Assembly (NCBI GenBank): GCA_029204225.1
Contig: MU835282.1
Location: forward strand, 1 to 40,342
DNA: 40,342 bases
Reading direction: 5' to 3'
From: Diphasiastrum complanatum
Lineage: Eukaryota > Streptophyta > Lycopodiopsida > Lycopodiales > Lycopodiaceae
The position numbers were made by a program, and so were the translations under genes. Below, piece after piece: positions 1-10,136 of the stretch (positions within the stretch are counted from its first letter, which is position 1; each line of letters begins with the position of its first letter). A model generated the notes under the pieces. The model was not told the origin of the DNA. It did no database searches and saw only the letters and a program-made list of their open reading frames with translations.

Positions 1-658
1 ATACTTGAAAGAGAGGTTATAGGTTCCCATTCATGTATATTTGATGGATATAGATCTGCAATACAAAACCATAATAAGTACTCATTCATAAATACAACTA
101 CATGCTTAAAATGACAAGCAACTCAAAAGATTAAGGGGCTGCACATGCCAGCCAATAATATGCTTCCAATCTATCGGACCAGAAATTCAAATCATTCCAA
201 ATATGAATTGTGTTTTTTGGGTCAGGCGAATTATGTTACATAGAAGCCAATATCTCAAGAAATGATTGGGCCACATGCACATAAAAAGTGAAAGAAAAAA
301 AAAACAAATTTTGACAAAAGGCCCTTCTAACGTCTGGAACTTCTCTAATGAAAGCCATATTTCTTTTATTATAATTTGAGAAGCAAAAGAGTAAGTAACC
401 ATCACTTTATATGAAGTTGGAAAATAGGTTAAGAATTATTTGCACTAACAAAGAAATGCTTAATAACAATATATGTCTCAAGTTAGAACCTATTTTCGTT
501 GCCAAAAAACACTTAGCATAATATATATTGCAGCTATTTACCATACTCTGCAGCTTAAACTTTGGAACTTCTCTAATGAAAGCCATATTTAGGTGGCTAC
601 TAAATAGCATCGCTACACATGCAAACTCTTTTGTTAGATAAGTAATTTTTGTGATTGA
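1..658. other. Spacer, no gene recognised
   Basis: AT-rich sequence with only short chance reading frames and no recognisable domain. A short stretch near 560-590 repeats words found near 330-360 (around 'ggaacttctctaatgaaagc'), so a small local duplication is present. Confidence 0.6.
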
Positions 659-827
659 ATGTAACCATTGCCCATCACAATGGGGTGTATGCGTGGAGTT
701 GTTGATTGCCATCGGAAAGGTGCAAGCTCGAATCCTACCAACCATTGTGCAGTTGTACATATGTCAATGTATATAACAACCACTAGTTGCTTAATTCCAT
801 ATGCAAAAAAAAAAAATGTAACCATTG
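659..827 (+). mobile_element. tRNA-derived SINE with 12-bp target-site duplication
   Basis: The body is about 145 bp (671-815) and ends in a poly(A) run. It is bracketed by the identical 12-mer ATGTAACCATTG at 659-670 and 816-827, the expected target-site duplication of LINE-assisted insertion. Inside the body, 'agctcgaatcctacc' near 722 resembles the B box of a pol III promoter (GGTTCGANTCC). About 30 bp upstream, 'ggagttgt' near 695 loosely matches an A box. That spacing and the poly(A) end fit a tRNA-derived SINE. The family is not identified. The element is non-coding and would rely on an outside LINE reverse transcriptase. Confidence 0.7.
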
Positions 828-915
828 TTACTAATTGTCAATGTATATAACAACCACTAGTTGCTTAATTCCATATGCAAAAAAAAAAAAAAAAATTAAC
901 TATTGTTACTAATTA
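763..915 (+). repeat. Tandem duplication of the SINE tail plus target site
   Basis: The last part of the SINE (763-815), starting 'tgtcaatgtatataacaacc' and ending in the poly(A) run, recurs at 837-890. Each copy is followed by a version of the target-site sequence and the word 'ttactaatt'. The second target-site copy has diverged (attaactattg). The duplication therefore happened after insertion. Confidence 0.75.
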
Positions 916-1466
916 TCTAGCTATTTATCTCGTTATTTTTACAACATTTCATTTTAAAACATCTCATAGTCATGGCTACTTTGAAATTGTTGTGACTACA
1001 ATAGTTACAAATGATATACTTTCACAAAGATGTTCTCGATCTTAGTTGGTGTAGAAAATGCACACCTAGGAGCTTGTGTGCTCTGAACTAGGCTATGCAT
1101 ATTCACATACAAACACCACTACATTGTCATGATTGATTATTGAGTAGCACAAAAAGGATGGAAGATGGAGAATTCAAGAAAAATTGAAAATAACCCAAGC
1201 TCATATGAAAATAGCCTTGCAAAGGCGATAATTGTTATTGTCATTTATGTATATGAAATGCTACTAGTCTCTAAGATCAACAATGACCTTTTCTCATAGA
1301 TAAAGAACAAAGAATTATCTGAATCTACTTAGAGAGAATTTGGTTGGCTTAATATTGTGTGCCTTCTTGTAAGCACCCAACCGGATCTAACTTTTGCGGT
1401 TAGCTGACTTAACCGATTCTCAAATGAAGCAGCTAGTGCTCAGTAGATCACGTTGAAGTAGGTGTT
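911..1466. other. Spacer, no gene recognised
   Basis: Stop-rich, AT-rich sequence with no domain or repeat that I can name. Confidence 0.5.
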
Positions 1467-1600
1467 AAAATATGTTGCAACAATACTCCAGTGCGACAAT
1501 CAGAGCTACATAGCTCTATCTCTGAACCCATGTACTCATGCTAGAACTAAATACATAGAAGTTCAGTTCCATTTTCTTAGAGAGAAAGTTTAGAACAAAG
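1467..1600 (+). pseudogene. Copia RNase H 3'-end fragment
   Basis: This block is nearly identical to 19373-19495, the end of RNase H in the larger copia element, and lies in the same orientation. The shared words run from 'caacaat' through 'cagagctacatagctctatc' to 'gagagaaagtt'. Similarity stops abruptly on both sides. It encodes only the segment around the conserved NPxxHxRTKHIE-type region, so it is a dead fragment. Confidence 0.8.
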
Positions 1601-2042
1601 ATTGAGATCCCTATGGATCACATTCAGCAGGAAGCTAGAAGGTCTCACTTGCAAATGAGCCAAACTGAGATTCACAAATTGATGTAGGCTTGCCTAGTTA
1701 GAGACAATGCTCTTACTTAACTAAACATAACAGGCTTGAGGGATAGTTAGCCCTTGTTAAGTATTATTTAAACTACATTGGCCCTTGTTGGCCTATTATC
1801 CTTATTAGTTACTTTGGAAGGCCTAAAGAGAGAACCACCTTGTTCTTAAAGCTAATAGCTCCTTTTGGGCCTACAAAGCTTACATCCGGGATATTATCTT
1901 GCATATATGAGCATGGATGTACTAAAAGTACATGACACTCCCCCTACTTAAACATTTTTGTCCTAAAAAATGAAGACACTTGTCTGATCAGCTTGATCGC
2001 CTTGGTTAAGTAGTCAGGATTGAAGATGTGTCGTCCAAGAAA
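1601..2042. other. Spacer, no gene recognised
   Basis: No coding signal. The text just after 1600 may be degraded element sequence, but it no longer matches the copia element at 19.5 kb. Confidence 0.5.
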
Positions 2043-2716
2043 TTATTGCTTCATTACATATCCAAAGCTGTCAAATTGAATCCGTTTTGCTAGCTTCTGA
2101 TTGTAATCCTTGTTCCTATGAAGGAAAAAAAATGATGGTCGAAGAAGAGGTTGATGAAGCACCATATTGCTTGTTGGCAACCAATCTATATGGAATGGGC
2201 AGAGTGTATCACCACAATATCCTCTTTTGTCTGCTTTCTCGACATCATACCAACTCGGATGTTTATCCAATTCCCTTGGATTCTTGATTTTGTCTTGCAT
2301 CCAGATCTTCTGTCATAACTGCCAATCCATGTTGTTTGACCAATTTGATAAAGAAAATTACAATTCTGTCATAAACAATGGTAGTCATGAATTGTTGTTC
2401 GTATATAAATGCTCCATACGAAGTAGTCGGCATGAATATTGACACTCTGTCATACGATGAAGCACGTCTCTGGGCATACTGTTGACCAAAATATATTTCT
2501 TCAAATTTGGTCAATGCCTCATTCATAGGTGGTTGTGATATTTGACCTGATTGACCTCAAAAATGGACTCTCGTTTTGAAGTATAAAATTTGTAGTTGCC
2601 CATATAAATTGTTGAAGTATCAATCCCAAATAGTGAAAATACATTCCAAAGTTGAACCAGGTATTTGATGTTTCAATTGTTCCAAATAACAATTGATGAG
2701 AAATCATTGTTGACAT
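2043..2716 (-). pseudogene. Decayed ORF of unknown family
   Basis: Three minus-strand reading frames follow one another (2716-2519, 2526-2263 and 2300-2043) and read like one protein broken by frameshifts. The middle frame (about 87 codons) contains 'TKFEEIYFGQQYAQRR' and 'LAVMTEDLDARQ'. The next contains 'HPSWYDVEKADKRGYCG' and 'LCPFHIDWLPT'. The aromatic- and Cys/His-rich composition looks protein-like rather than random. I do not recognise the family and assign no function. The overlap at 2263-2300 marks a frame change. Confidence 0.35.
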
Positions 2717-2871
2717 TACTCAATTGAAGATTGATCTCATTAGAGTCCACTGAGCAATGGAAACCTCTCCAAAGAAACCGATATAGATTGATGGCATATT
2801 TTAAACTCAGCTTTCTATAGAGTGTTGGTTAACCAAGAGAATATTTCCAAACATTATTCACATCCATACAT

Positions 2872-2948
2872 TGAGAGATCTCAACCGATTGGTAGAGAGA
2901 GAGATCTCAACGAATGGATAGAGCTTGAGATCTAGACCAAATGGGTGG

Positions 2949-2987
<39 letters not shown>
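2872..2987. repeat. Degenerate tandem repeat ending in a (GA)n microsatellite
   Basis: Near-copies of a unit around 'gagatctcaac' recur near 2875, 2908 and 2928, followed by a pure (AG)n run of about 36 bp at 2951-2987. Non-coding. Confidence 0.7.
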
Positions 2988-2990
<3 letters not shown>

Positions 2991-3145
2991 CCGAATTAGG
3001 GTGTAAAGAGATTCAACTGTCAACCGAATGAGGGAGAAGGAGTACATTAACCGGTGCAATGATGCGGATTGCTCCTGATTATGCATGCTGGAGTACTTTG
3101 ACTCTGCGGCTCTCTACTAGGATAACCATACCCCTCTCTCTCCGA

Positions 3146-3284
3146 CTCGGTCAGTTTATGTGCCCCCATTCGGCTCGGTCACTTTCATCTCCTCCCACTC
3201 GGCTCGGTCGAGTTCTATTCTTCCGCCCATCACTCGGTCCAGTTCCTATGTTTTGATTTAGTTCAGATTTCCTTCGGCTCGGTC
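3146..3284. repeat. CTCGGTC periodic repeat
   Basis: The heptamer CTCGGTC occurs at 3146, 3174, 3203, 3233 and 3278, that is at spacings of 28, 29, 30 and 45 bp. Three of the five are preceded by CGG. The intervening DNA is pyrimidine-rich and diverged. The tract is locally GC-rich in an AT-rich spacer. No gene product is proposed. Confidence 0.65.
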
Positions 3285-3290
3285 CAAACG

Positions 3291-3834
3291 CCCTTGAATT
3301 CTTCCACGAGCACCCAATTGCATAGAAGCAGCCGCAAGGAAAAAAAAACTTGCCGTAAATTTTAATTTTTTTTTATTCTTTGTATTCTTTCATGAGCACA
3401 AAAACATTTTGAGGATTTCAAAATGCTATCCATTCTAAGTTGTTTATTTCAGTTCTTTCTAATTCTTTGAAAACCCATAACTTTATAGTGTGAGCTCGGA
3501 TCCCAGTGCAGTAAAAACAAAAAGTGATCAGAACGACAAGCCTGACACTACTAAGTTATTGAATTATTGTAATTATTACTTTTCAATTTTTTTTCAAGAC
3601 CCTTTTTTACCCTTAGTCAGATTTCCTTGTATTTTATTTGTGTATTTTCGATCCTCATATCATCTCCATCTAAGTTCGGAATTGAACGCTGTAAAAAGCA
3701 AAAGCAGCTCAGTTGTATATGAACTACAACTTTTTGCCATTCTTAGTTTCACTCATCATAGAACTCTGAGTTTTAAGTGGGTGGAGAAACTGTCAAGAGC
3801 TTATTTCCTTGCAAAAATTAAACTTTGCAATTTT
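3291..3834. other. Spacer, no gene recognised
   Basis: T-rich sequence. A plus-strand frame at 3490-3849 is open but low in complexity and resembles no known domain. Confidence 0.5.
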
Positions 3835-4018
3835 TCATCTCGAGTATGAGGACCTTTTCTGGGAGCAATTCAAGTTCTGTCGGTTTGGCTATTGAACCGT
3901 TTACATATTCCCATAGCTCCTTCTCGATTAAGATTATCCTCATCTTTAACTTCCACATGTGGAATTCATCGCCATTGAATTTGTTAATCAAGCGGATCTC
4001 TGAGGTTGAACCTTCCAT
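3818..4018 (-). pseudogene. Copia gag N-terminus (truncated)
   Basis: The ATG at 4018 opens a frame starting MEGSTSEIRLINKFNGDEF and containing 'HMWKLKMRIILIEKELWEY'. This is the conserved N-terminal region of plant copia gag (UBN2/DUF4219 type: a hydrophobic/aromatic 'F.W...M' helix). The frame runs to a stop at 3818, but past about 3850 it has crossed the internal deletion and the last residues are not gag-like. The protein would be about 66 residues against several hundred in an intact gag, so it is non-functional. Confidence 0.8.
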
Positions 4019-4128
4019 TAAAATCGAGGAACATAAATTGAACACAAACAGAATGAACTAGCTCTATAAAACAAGAATGTATTTAGTTTTATTATAAATC
4101 CTAGACTCTAGTAATCCAATAAACCAAG

Positions 4129-4242
4129 GCTCTGATACCACTCTATTGTGGGAGCTCTGATACCAATCTTGTTGGTGGCTTGGAAGCTCTGATTCCACTT
4201 TGTTGGTGGTTCGTGAGATGAAAATTATCAGCTCTTATACCA
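4129..4242 (-). promoter_or_regulatory. Array of four tRNA-iMet primer-binding-site motifs
   Basis: On the minus strand TGGTATCAGAGC, the usual plant retrotransposon primer site for initiator tRNA-Met, occurs exactly at 4129-4140 and 4154-4165. One-mismatch forms lie at 4186-4197 (TGGAATCAGAGC) and 4231-4242 (TGGTATAAGAGC). The last is the one next to the LTR end at 4247. The plus-strand relative has three such motifs. Confidence 0.8.
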
Positions 4243-4246
4243 CATC

Positions 4247-4437
4247 TGTTGGGTGAATGCCTACAGATGAAAGACAACAATAATGATAATGAAAGAACAG
4301 TAATAATTGTGTTTAGCAGGATTGTGGATTACTTAGAGAACGGAGATTACGCGTTGTTCTTTTGTGTTGAATAAGATTATCAGTGTAGGAGTCTTAGACT
4401 GCCATGAAAGAGAGATTGCAGAAACGATTAGGCATCT
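4247..4437 (-). repeat. Partial copia LTR (3' part)
   Basis: The minus strand ends in ACCCAACA at 4247, a TG...CA-type terminus. It matches 16611-16800 with scattered substitutions. The U3/5' part is missing. Confidence 0.75.
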
Positions 4438-5029
4438 GGGATAGCCAAAAGTGACTTGCAAACCATGTCTTTTTAAAAGTTCAAAAATTCTAAAAATGTT
4501 TAAAATCACCCCCTTTTTGGTCATTTTTTAAGCATGTTTTATGCTTGCGCAAGGTGTTTTTGAAAAGCACCCTGATTTAAGACACTTTTCGAGAGAATTT
4601 AGGAGAATATTTCAAAAGTTTCTCTTTTGGTCGTAAAGTTTATCATTCCGACTCGCAATGGCGTTAAAAAGAGACCAAGCACGCTTCATGAAGCCACTAC
4701 CAGCATGTTGGATGGGCTTCCTATTGACTACGGGAAGAGAGTCCTGTGGTTAGGGTAAGTTGGCAGAGGAGGATACTGTCTGCTGAAATGACAGACTAAT
4801 GGTTTGGTTCGATTACTTATGCCTCAAATTCTATACGAGTCACTGAGGCCTGAAACTGATCATGAGAATTAGAGAAGTCAATAGTATGAGAGTAATGAGG
4901 TAAAACTGTAGAGCCAATATGTATTTCGAATCCTCCTTCATCACACATTCTGGAGTTCTCAGTCGGTACAAGTTTGAGGAATGACTTTTCCTGACAAGTT
5001 GCAAGCATTGTTGCTTGAGTGTTTTCTGA
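4438..5029. other. Spacer, no gene recognised
   Basis: No domain seen. Homology to the copia LTR stops at 4437. Confidence 0.5.
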
Positions 5030-5450
5030 AGATTAATCGTGAAAATCAATCCCGAACAACAGCCAGTCGTGAAGATCAGCCGCGAAGATCAATTGTGAAC
5101 AGAGAGGACAATCATGTAGATCAGAGAACAGAGAGAACAAAGAAGTGGGCAAGGGGTGATCCAAGAGATAGCTTGAACATGGATATCGATTGTGAGAGAT
5201 AGCTTGAACATAGATTTCAATTGAGGATCAGACGAGTTTCTTTGCTGTGAGGATCAACAACAGTCTGACAGTGCTGAAAAAAAAGTGTGCTAAAGAACGA
5301 ATCAGCGAACATTTTTTAAGAGGATCAGCGAACGTTTTGACTGTGTTGAAAACTCCTTGCTGTGAGGATCAGACACGTTTCTGTGCTGTGAGGATCAGAC
5401 ACGTTTCTGTGCTGTGAGGATCAACGAACGTCTGTGAGGATCAATAATGA
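5030..5450. repeat. Degenerate 'gaggatca' tandem repeats with a 26-bp perfect core
   Basis: Words around 'gaagatca' or 'gaggatca' recur many times from 5050 to 5445. At 5359-5384 and 5385-5410 a 26-bp unit beginning 'gctgtgaggatcagacac' is repeated exactly, with a third partial copy at 5411-5423. Non-coding satellite-like tract. Confidence 0.75.
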
Positions 5451-5813
5451 CAACTCCAGAGCAACTCTAGAATTGCGTTAATGAGTACTGATTTTTTTTC
5501 CCAACTCCAGAGTTTTGTTGAAGGCCTTTTGATAGCTGGATTGCATTCTGTAAATGAATTCTCTGGCAAGAATTTGTGTGAATAGAGTTGTCAACTGATC
5601 CAAGTTGATTTGGAGAAGCACTGATTGACTGGCTGAATCTGAGGGAGGTTGTGGAAGCCTGATGTAGTCTGGCTTTTAGTGATGGTGGAAGTAGGAGGAG
5701 CTAGCAACGATGGCAGCCGCGGTGGAGGAGCTTGAGTGGAGAGATAGCTCGAGTGTAATGTGTATATTAACACAGTCACGAAAACCCCTACTACGCTTTT
5801 CAAGATGGCTTGA
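5451..5813. other. Spacer, no gene recognised
   Basis: A minus-strand frame at 5591-5836 is open but low in complexity (Pro/Ser/Thr) and not recognisable. Confidence 0.45.
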
Positions 5814-5980
5814 AGAGGGATTTTGATACGGCGCATGGGAATCCTTGTTAAAAATAGTTAACTTAACTTAAGTTAACCATTTTTAAGAGGGATTTAGATA
5901 CGGCATATCGGAATCCCTGTTAAACAAAGTTAAGTTAGTTAACTTAACATAAATCCCGATACCATGTATCTAAATTTAGG
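5814..5980. repeat. 73-bp direct repeat with a third inverted copy
   Basis: 'gagggatt...gatacggc' at 5814 recurs at 5887 (period about 73 bp), each followed by 'gttaaa' and a TTAAGTTAACTT-type palindromic run. A third, inverted version ('cccgataccatgtatcta') lies at 5953-5972. A hairpin is possible between about 5890-5912 and 5951-5975. Confidence 0.65.
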
Positions 5981-8118
5981 TTAACATTGCTTTGAAATAA
6001 CAATCCTTATGAATGAAATGACAACATTTACACAACGTCTCGATACAGTGTATTGAATTGATAGATCGAGATCTAACGGAAACCTCAAAAACAAAACCCT
6101 AAAATATATCACTACCAAATAATTTAGCGATTATTTGGAATTAAATTTTATCAGCCAATCAAAAAGAGTAAAAAAAAGCATCTATAGATTTTTTCTAAAA
6201 ATCGTACCTTTGTAGGAGATATGTTGAAAGACTCCTGAATGGTTGGTTAGTCTCCGTGAAAATCGCCCAAATCGTTATAGAAAAGAAAGAGCAATAACCT
6301 AAGCGCACGATCCAAATCTCAAGAAGCGAGGATGACAAATGAGCTTAACAAATGTATAAATAGCTTTTGGTGTCATGATTACTTTTTAATAGTAATCGTA
6401 ATGAATATATTTCATAATGACGTTTTAAAATTTCAAACATCTTTGACGATCGAGGTTTTTCTCATTGCGATTTAGGGTTTGGTTAAAAATTTGACAACGC
6501 ACTTTTTTTGCGACACATAATCGTTACATTTTTGCTTGGGCATACGTCATTTTGCATCTTATTTAAGCTCTTTTGGTAGTTACTCTATATTTAATTAGAC
6601 TTACTAAACAAGGTTTGGATTCCTTTTTTTGTTACAATGCCTTATTTCCTCGGGGCAATCCAATAAATTATCTTCTTTGTCTATTGATACCCACATTATT
6701 CATTGTTGGTTTGCCAAGCTCTCAAAATGATAGCCATGTTTCAATAGAAGGCTTGATTGATATGTCTAGTGAAAATCATCTTTTAGCTGAGGATCTTTTA
6801 GATTTTTCCTCTTATGAGGAATGTCTCAAAAATATTGAGGATTGTGCTTGAACAGAACACTTGACTCCTACCTTGTATTTGTAGTTGGACAATACAACTA
6901 GAGAGAATAAAACCAAATGGTTTTAAGATACTTAAGTATGCTTGTAGTCAAGAAAAATATTCCGAAAGGTCAAACTCAATTTTCTACTTGTTGGTCATAC
7001 TCATGATCATATAGATCAAATGTTTAGTACCTTTATTTTTGTTGTTTTTGTAAATTTGAATATAATTAAAAAATAGACATATTTTCTAAATAGAAATTAA
7101 AAAATATATGTATAGGTAATTGCAATGGAAATAGACATATTATATAGATAGAAAATCAAAAAATTATACAAAGTAAAAAATTATGTAAGTTTTTGGGAGA
7201 TTTTGAACATACTTTTTTTTTGTTAAACTTCTTGGTATAAAAAAAAGCATTTTTTTTGTAGGTTTATAATTTTTCACATGTTTGTATTTTAAAAATATAT
7301 GAAAAACAAATTATTTTTTCAAAATTTGTATGAAAAAAAACATGGTTTTTGTGAAATGGCCTCTTTTTGGTCAATTTTGAAAGATTCTCTAATGATATCC
7401 TCACAATGTTTCTCATTCAACTCTCAATAATGGTGTTAGGTTATGAGGTTCTCATTTTGAGTCCCCTTAAGTCCCCTTGAAATAAAGAGCTGAATATCAA
7501 ATCAAAATTGTAGAGTGTGGAGAACGTCCTACTCCATACTTTGATGTTATATTTATGTTTTCTCTATTTGAGCACTTTGTTACCTATTGTGTTTGCAATA
7601 AGAATCTCTGCATAATAAGCATTATGTAGTTCATGATATGAATAAAATGAAAGTTTATCATTTAACTACCGGCATAAGCAATTTCATACAACAGCATGCA
7701 TGATAAACCCTCATCTCTTCTTTAGGCTTGAAAGAGAGCACTAAATATTCAGGGCATGCTTTTTGATTTTGTTTCACCTCGCAAACTTCCCATGACAATT
7801 TGAACACATGCTAGAAAAATATAAAATCCAAGCTGCTAATGCACAAGAAAAAAAAAGGTACATGAGATTTGCACCAATTGACCAATTATTTCACACATTT
7901 GAGACACACCATGTCTTCTTGGCCTCAGAGCTCTCAAATCTCCACATCACAACAATCTTCAAAGCCAGAATACAGATACTATCAGCAGAAATCTGAGCTG
8001 AACAAGGCATAGTTTGCTGAATTTGATCCATCGCTGTTAATCATCCAGTTGAAGCCTGTCTAGAGCGCTGGCAATACGGAAAATCACTCATGTGCTATAC
8101 TGCTCGGATGATGTATGC
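5981..8118. other. AT-rich spacer downstream of the aquaporin gene
   Basis: Long A/T runs (especially 7040-7340) and many stops in all frames. A 92-codon plus-strand frame at 6573-6851 has a plausible start but no recognisable domain, and I do not call it a gene. The aquaporin 3' UTR must lie in the right-hand end, below 8118. I could not place a clear poly(A) signal. Confidence 0.5.
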
Positions 8119-10010
8119 TTAGAGGAACTGATCATTGACTGGTGTGTATGACACAGGTGTGAGGAAGATTCCACCATAGGTCAAGCCAGCCAGAGCTCCG
8201 CCAATGAGGGGACCTGCCCAATAAACCCAGTGATTGTCCCAATTCCATGTTACAAGGGCTGGGCCGAATGATCTGGCAGGGTTCATGGAAGCCCCACTGA
8301 AGGGAGCAGCAGCCAGGATGTTGGCTAGCACTATGAAACCTATGGCAATGGGAGCTATGCCCCCAACTGTGCCCTTGGCCTTGCTGTCCACTGCAGTAGC
8401 GTAGACTGTGAATACCAGGGCAAATGTGATGATGATCTCCCAAATGAACCCAGAAACTGCTGACTCCTTTGCTCCCAGTGCGTGAACAGGCACAGCCTGC
8501 ATCCAGAAATCAAGCCATGCGCTCAGGTCCCAGCTAAATAACAGAAAAATTAGCATGATTTATAACTAGGAGGAGCACGAAAGGAAAAACACGCACACCT
8601 CTCCAGTGACAATGTATTTGAGGACCAGAGAGGCAGCGGTGGAGCCAAGTAGTTGGGCTATCCAGTAGAGGGCTCCCCTTAGTATGGTTATGTGTCCGCC
8701 CAATGCTAGGCCGAAAGTGACTGCTGGATTGACATGACCTCCTGAGACGTTGGCAGTCGCTGCGATGACAACAAAAAGGGCAATTCCGTGTGCGAGAGCT
8801 ATGGCAACTAGGCCAGCTGGAGTAAGATCCCCTGGCAGCAATTTCCCTGTGCGTGATCCATATGTTAGAAACTAATGTGTAGCTTATCCAGGAGCCTCAT
8901 CATTCAATCAGCGCACAAAACTAGAATTAACATGGAATTCATAGAACTCTTTAGAAAGTAATAGCATCATGAATAGTGTGTGATCCGTGAATTATGGCTC
9001 AGCTATTAACACCAAAAACTGCAATCTCCTTCAATGCTCTTGTTTTTCTTCATTGTGTTGCTCAGTAGGTGAAACTCAAGATCTCAAGGAGGACTTCACC
9101 TTCACGTCACATCACTTATTTGTAAGGGGGTCACTTATTCTGACAACTGGAGAACACTATGATAACTCGTTGAACAAGCTATTTTCAATTATTGCAGACT
9201 GAGTATTTACACAGTAACTTTATTACGTTACATTGTACGATCAGCATTCGGTTGCAATACCTAAGACATTTACCTCGTAATACAATGATTTTAGTTACTG
9301 GTCCATGGAAAATTGAGAAGTAAAGACTTGAAACACACACAATAAAAGAGAAGTAAAGACTTGAAACACACACAATAAAAGACTACCTCAACTTAAACTA
9401 AATCTAAAACGTAGCCAAAATTAATTCCTAGTTAACAGCTACTTATTTCAAACTTGTTACTCAGCCCAGGTGCAAATACGTTATCCGGATTACCATCCCG
9501 GCCTACAGTAATTTGGCATACGGTGTGGATTTGTCACCCGGGTTGCTTCTATCATACATGCCTTCACGATCCAAATAAAAAATTACCAAGTGGCAAGCAT
9601 ATATAGACAAGATATATACAAAACTATCAGAGCAACTTAGTAAGCCATTAGCTGATTATCGAGATACTTATTTGCTTCAAATCCTTCAAAAGAAGTAAAT
9701 GTCGTGAAGATGACATTTCCAAGTACAACAAGTGTATTCGTGAAATTTGCCGGTAAATTTCTGCCAGTGCAAATACTGCAGACTAGAGGATTCCATCACG
9801 TTCTTTCAACCCAAGTTAATTGGACTGCTGATGTTCAGTTCATATACATTTTGCTGAGCGAGGAGCATGAACGCAAAACTTACCGTAAGCGATAGCTGAT
9901 CCTACGCCAGCAAAAACAAAGAGGAAAGTGGCAATAAATTCAGCCAGGGCCGCCCTGATGGCATCGGGCTGCGAGGCTTCCGAAGCGCTGCCAAGTGCAA
10001 TCTTTCCCAT
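8119..10010 (-). CDS. TIP: Tonoplast intrinsic protein (TIP-class aquaporin), 3 exons
   Basis: Exons are 10010-9884, 8846-8599 and 8496-8119. Introns of 1037 and 102 bp use GT-AG, and the joined frame is 250 codons plus TAA, the normal TIP length. A TIP is a six-helix channel of the vacuolar membrane passing water and often small neutral solutes. Both pore loops are intact: NPA at residues 82-84 (SGGHVNPAV) and 197-199 (GASMNPAR). The aromatic/arginine filter, aligned to Arabidopsis TIP2;1, is His62, Ile185, Ala194, Arg200, with loop-C His130. H-I-A-R is typical of TIP3/TIP4, whereas TIP1 is H-I-A-V and TIP2 H-I-G-R; the rest ([25 protein letters not shown]) looks TIP2-like. The start is the only ATG that gives a normal TIP N-terminus ([10 protein letters not shown]). 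The family is certain; the subgroup is not. Confidence 0.96.
8847..9883 (-). other. TIP intron 1
   Basis: 1037-bp phase-1 intron with donor GTAAGT at 9883 and acceptor ACAG at 8847. It holds no recognisable gene or complete element, only a 33-bp tandem duplication at 9315-9380. Confidence 0.85.
9315..9380. repeat. 33-bp perfect tandem duplication in TIP intron 1
   Basis: 9315-9347 and 9348-9380 are identical (unit starts 'gagaagtaaagacttg' and ends 'caataaaa'). Confidence 0.9.
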
Positions 10011-10121
10011 TTTGCTCCGATCTACAATGCCCTCGCTCACTCCCTCCACTCCCAGATCTCTCTTCTCTCTCTCTCGCTCTTTGTTTCGTGTTGTTTGGGC
10101 AAGCAAGGAGTAGCAATCGTG

Positions 10122-10129
10122 TATATATA
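10122..10129 (-). promoter_or_regulatory. Candidate TATA box of the TIP gene
   Basis: 'ctatatata' on the minus strand lies about 112 bp upstream of the ATG at 10010. The implied transcription start is about 10095, giving a leader of about 85 nt. The leader is GA-rich (agagcgagagagagaagaga), common in plant 5' UTRs. The assignment is by position and consensus only. Confidence 0.6.
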
Positions 10130-10136
10130 GAGAGCA

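Larger units (their letters stand above)
3835..4437 (-). mobile_element. Truncated Ty1/copia fragment (LTR end, leader, gag start)
   Basis: Read on the minus strand, this gives the 3' part of an LTR (4437-4247), a leader with four primer-binding-site-like motifs, and the start of gag (from ATG at 4018). It is homologous to 16611-17162 of the plus-strand copia element. Homology ends at about 4437 inside the LTR. At the other end gag jumps from sequence matching about 17156 to sequence matching about 17309, an internal deletion of roughly 150 bp, and homology ends shortly after. No pol remains. Confidence 0.85.

Noticed and set aside
680-760. Possible tRNA gene at the B-box-like word
   Set aside because: It lacks a foldable cloverleaf and is inside a poly(A)-ended element with target-site duplication, so a SINE explains it better.
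6573-6851. 92-codon plus-strand frame in the AT-rich spacer
   Set aside because: No domain, no splice or promoter context and an AT-driven composition; too weak to call a gene.
8132-8443. A 103-codon minus-strand frame overlapping TIP exon 3 in another frame
   Set aside because: Exon 3 in the frame used has conserved aquaporin motifs; the overlap is a shadow.
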